A stretch of 6,938 bases of DNA from Omnitrophica bacterium RIFCSPLOWO2_01_FULL_45_10. GTDB lineage: Bacteria; Omnitrophota; Gorgyraeia; 2-01-FULL-45-10. Location: positions 276 through 7,213 of the forward strand of contig MHFL01000019.1 of NCBI GenBank assembly GCA_001804165.1, in the 5' to 3' direction. This document shows positions 5,765-6,938 of this stretch, piece after piece (position 1 is the stretch's first letter; each line of letters opens with the position of its first letter). Both the position numbers and the translations under genes were made by a program. The notes beneath the pieces were generated by a model. It saw nothing but the letters and a program-made list of their open reading frames with translations. It made no database searches and had not been told where the DNA came from.

Positions 5765-6938
5765 ATGAGCGAAATAAAAATTAAAACGAGGAACGGTGTT
5801 GAGAGGATTCGATACCGCCCCACATGGGCCGAGATAGACCTTTCGGCGATAGAATATAATTTTAAACAGGTTAAGCGGCTCATAGGAAAAGGTATTAATA
5901 TAATGGCCGTTGTGAAGGCAAACGCCTACGGTCACGGCACAGTGGAGGTCTCGAAGGCTTTGGAAAACTCAGGCGTCGATTATTTAGGCGTCGCCGCGAC
6001 GGATGAGGCGGTTAGATTGAGAACACACGGTATAAAGACGCCGATACTCATCCTCGGTTCTGTGTTGCCTCATGAAGTCAGGGTTGCTATTGAAAAAGAC
6101 ATAACACTTACCCTTTGCAGTGATGAACTTTTAGCGGCGATAATAAAAGAGGCCGGAACCCATCTACCCGAATCCCGAATCCCGAATCCCGGACCCCGAA
6201 TAAAGGTTCACATCAAGATAGACACAGGAATGGGCCGCATCGGAGTATGGCACGAAGAGGCGCTTTCCTTTATAAAAAAGGTTGCGGAAGAGAAAAGTAT
6301 AATCATGGAGGGCATCTACACTCACTTCTCGAGCGCTGGCAGGGATGATTTCTTCACAAAATATCAGATAGAATCTTTTGAAAAACTCATATCAGAGATC
6401 GAAAAGAATTGGATTAAGATACCCCTGAAGCATGCCGCTAATTCGATAGCCACCATAGATTTTAAAAGGTCGCATCTTAACTTGGTGAGGCCCGGCCTCA
6501 TCATTTACGGAATGTATCCGAAATATACCTTCCCCAAATTGATTAAATTGAAACCGGCTCTTGCCTTAAAGACAAAGATTGTCTATATAAAAGAGACACC
6601 GCCCGGCCGCTCCATAAGTTATGGGAGGACATTCATCACGCAAAGACAAACCAAGATTGCGACGCTTCCAATCGGTTATGCGGATGGTTACGGCAGGAAT
6701 CTATCCAACAAGGCATTTGCGCTTGTGAGGGGCCAAAAGGCGCCTGTAGTTGGCAAGGTTACCATGGACCAGACCATGCTTGACGTGGGCCATATAAGGG
6801 GCGTCAAGGTAGGCGATGAGGTTGTGCTGATTGGGAGGCAGGCAAGGGAAGAGATAAGAACAGAGAAATTGGCCAGGGTTGCCGGCACTATTCCCTATGA
6901 TGTCGTCTGCGGCATCTCAAACCGTGTGCCGAGGATAT
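5765..6938 (+). CDS. alr: Alanine racemase (3' end cut)
   Basis: This PLP-dependent enzyme interconverts L- and D-alanine for peptidoglycan. The frame is open from ATG 5765 to the window edge (391 full codons). It reads RPTWAEIDLSAI at 18-29, VVKANAYGHG at 49-58 with PLP-binding Lys51, then HIKIDTGMGRIG and THFSSA. NLVRPGLIIYGMYP follows, then SISYGRTF with the second catalytic base Tyr286, LPIGYADGY, and GKVTMDQTMLDV. The last codons (ISNRVPRI, then a T) match the usual end of Alr, so only a few residues are missing. The N-terminus is about 17 residues longer than usual. An extra loop of about 12 residues (PESRIPNPGPRI) before the KIDTGMGR strand is encoded by a 7-base tandem repeat. In frame despite the repeat and with all catalytic residues, the gene looks functional. 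Confidence 0.94.
   Translation, partial: MSEIKIKTRNGVERIRYRPTWAEIDLSAIEYNFKQVKRLIGKGINIMAVVKANAYGHGTVEVSKALENSGVDYLGVAATDEAVRLRTHGIKTPILILGSVLPHEVRVAIEKDITLTLCSDELLAAIIKEAGTHLPESRIPNPGPRIKVHIKIDTGMGRIGVWHEEALSFIKKVAEEKSIIMEGIYTHFSSAGRDDFFTKYQIESFEKLISEIEKNWIKIPLKHAANSIATIDFKRSHLNLVRPGLIIYGMYPKYTFPKLIKLKPALALKTKIVYIKETPPGRSISYGRTFITQRQTKIATLPIGYADGYGRNLSNKAFALVRGQKAPVVGKVTMDQTMLDVGHIRGVKVGDEVVLIGRQAREEIRTEKLARVAGTIPYDVVCGISNRVPRI
6167..6201 (+). repeat. Five-unit 7-base tandem repeat inside alr
   Basis: Units of CCCGAAT occur at 6167-6173, 6174-6180, 6181-6187 and 6195-6201. A fourth, altered unit, CCCGGAC, lies at 6188-6194. Because seven is not a multiple of three, the units are read in successive frames, giving PESRIPNPGPRI. 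The insert falls between a surface helix and the strand leading to KIDTGMGR, where other racemases have a short loop. Expansion or loss of one unit would break the alr frame. Confidence 0.9.

Overview
The window is a compact, single-strand stretch of bacterial chromosome. Eight protein genes all lie on the + strand, most with overlaps or gaps of only a few bases. Both end genes are cut by the window edges. No RNA gene, CRISPR array, transposase or phage gene is visible, and no gene-free stretch exceeds about 60 bases.

Layout: (1) the 3' part of a radical SAM protein of the TatD-associated type (1-402); (2) a CPBP-family intramembrane protease homologue (399-1457); (3) a 57-base gap holding an imperfect palindrome; (4) a DUF362 protein with two C-terminal [4Fe-4S] motifs (1515-2618); (5) mtnA, methylthioribose-1-phosphate isomerase (2623-3723); (6) thiL, thiamine-monophosphate kinase (3735-4646); (7) tsaE and (8) tsaB, two genes of the tRNA t6A pathway (4643-5125 and 5122-5763); (9) alr, alanine racemase, running off the right edge (5765 onward). 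The spacing from 1515 to the end suggests one transcription unit of housekeeping genes: methionine salvage, thiamine diphosphate, tRNA modification and D-alanine for peptidoglycan. Co-transcription is an inference; no promoter or canonical terminator is clear.

The unusual feature is a palindromic interspersed repeat present twice, exactly at the mtnA/thiL and tsaE/tsaB junctions. Each copy encodes the last 24-25 residues of the upstream protein, in a different reading frame in each case. In each copy the right terminus reads CGCAATGA, which supplies the TGA stop of the upstream gene and an overlapping in-frame ATG for the downstream gene. The element therefore acts as a ready-made stop/start junction inside an operon. 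A second unusual feature is a 35-base array of five 7-base units inside alr, read through as an in-frame Pro/Arg-rich insertion. It would shift the frame if one unit were gained or lost.

Organism: AGG/AGA arginine and ATA isoleucine codons are common, low-oxygen style Fe-S proteins are present, and repeats sit in coding sequence. Together with the gene set, this suggests an uncultured anaerobic bacterium, possibly Omnitrophota (OP3). This placement is an impression from gene style and is not proven by anything in the window.
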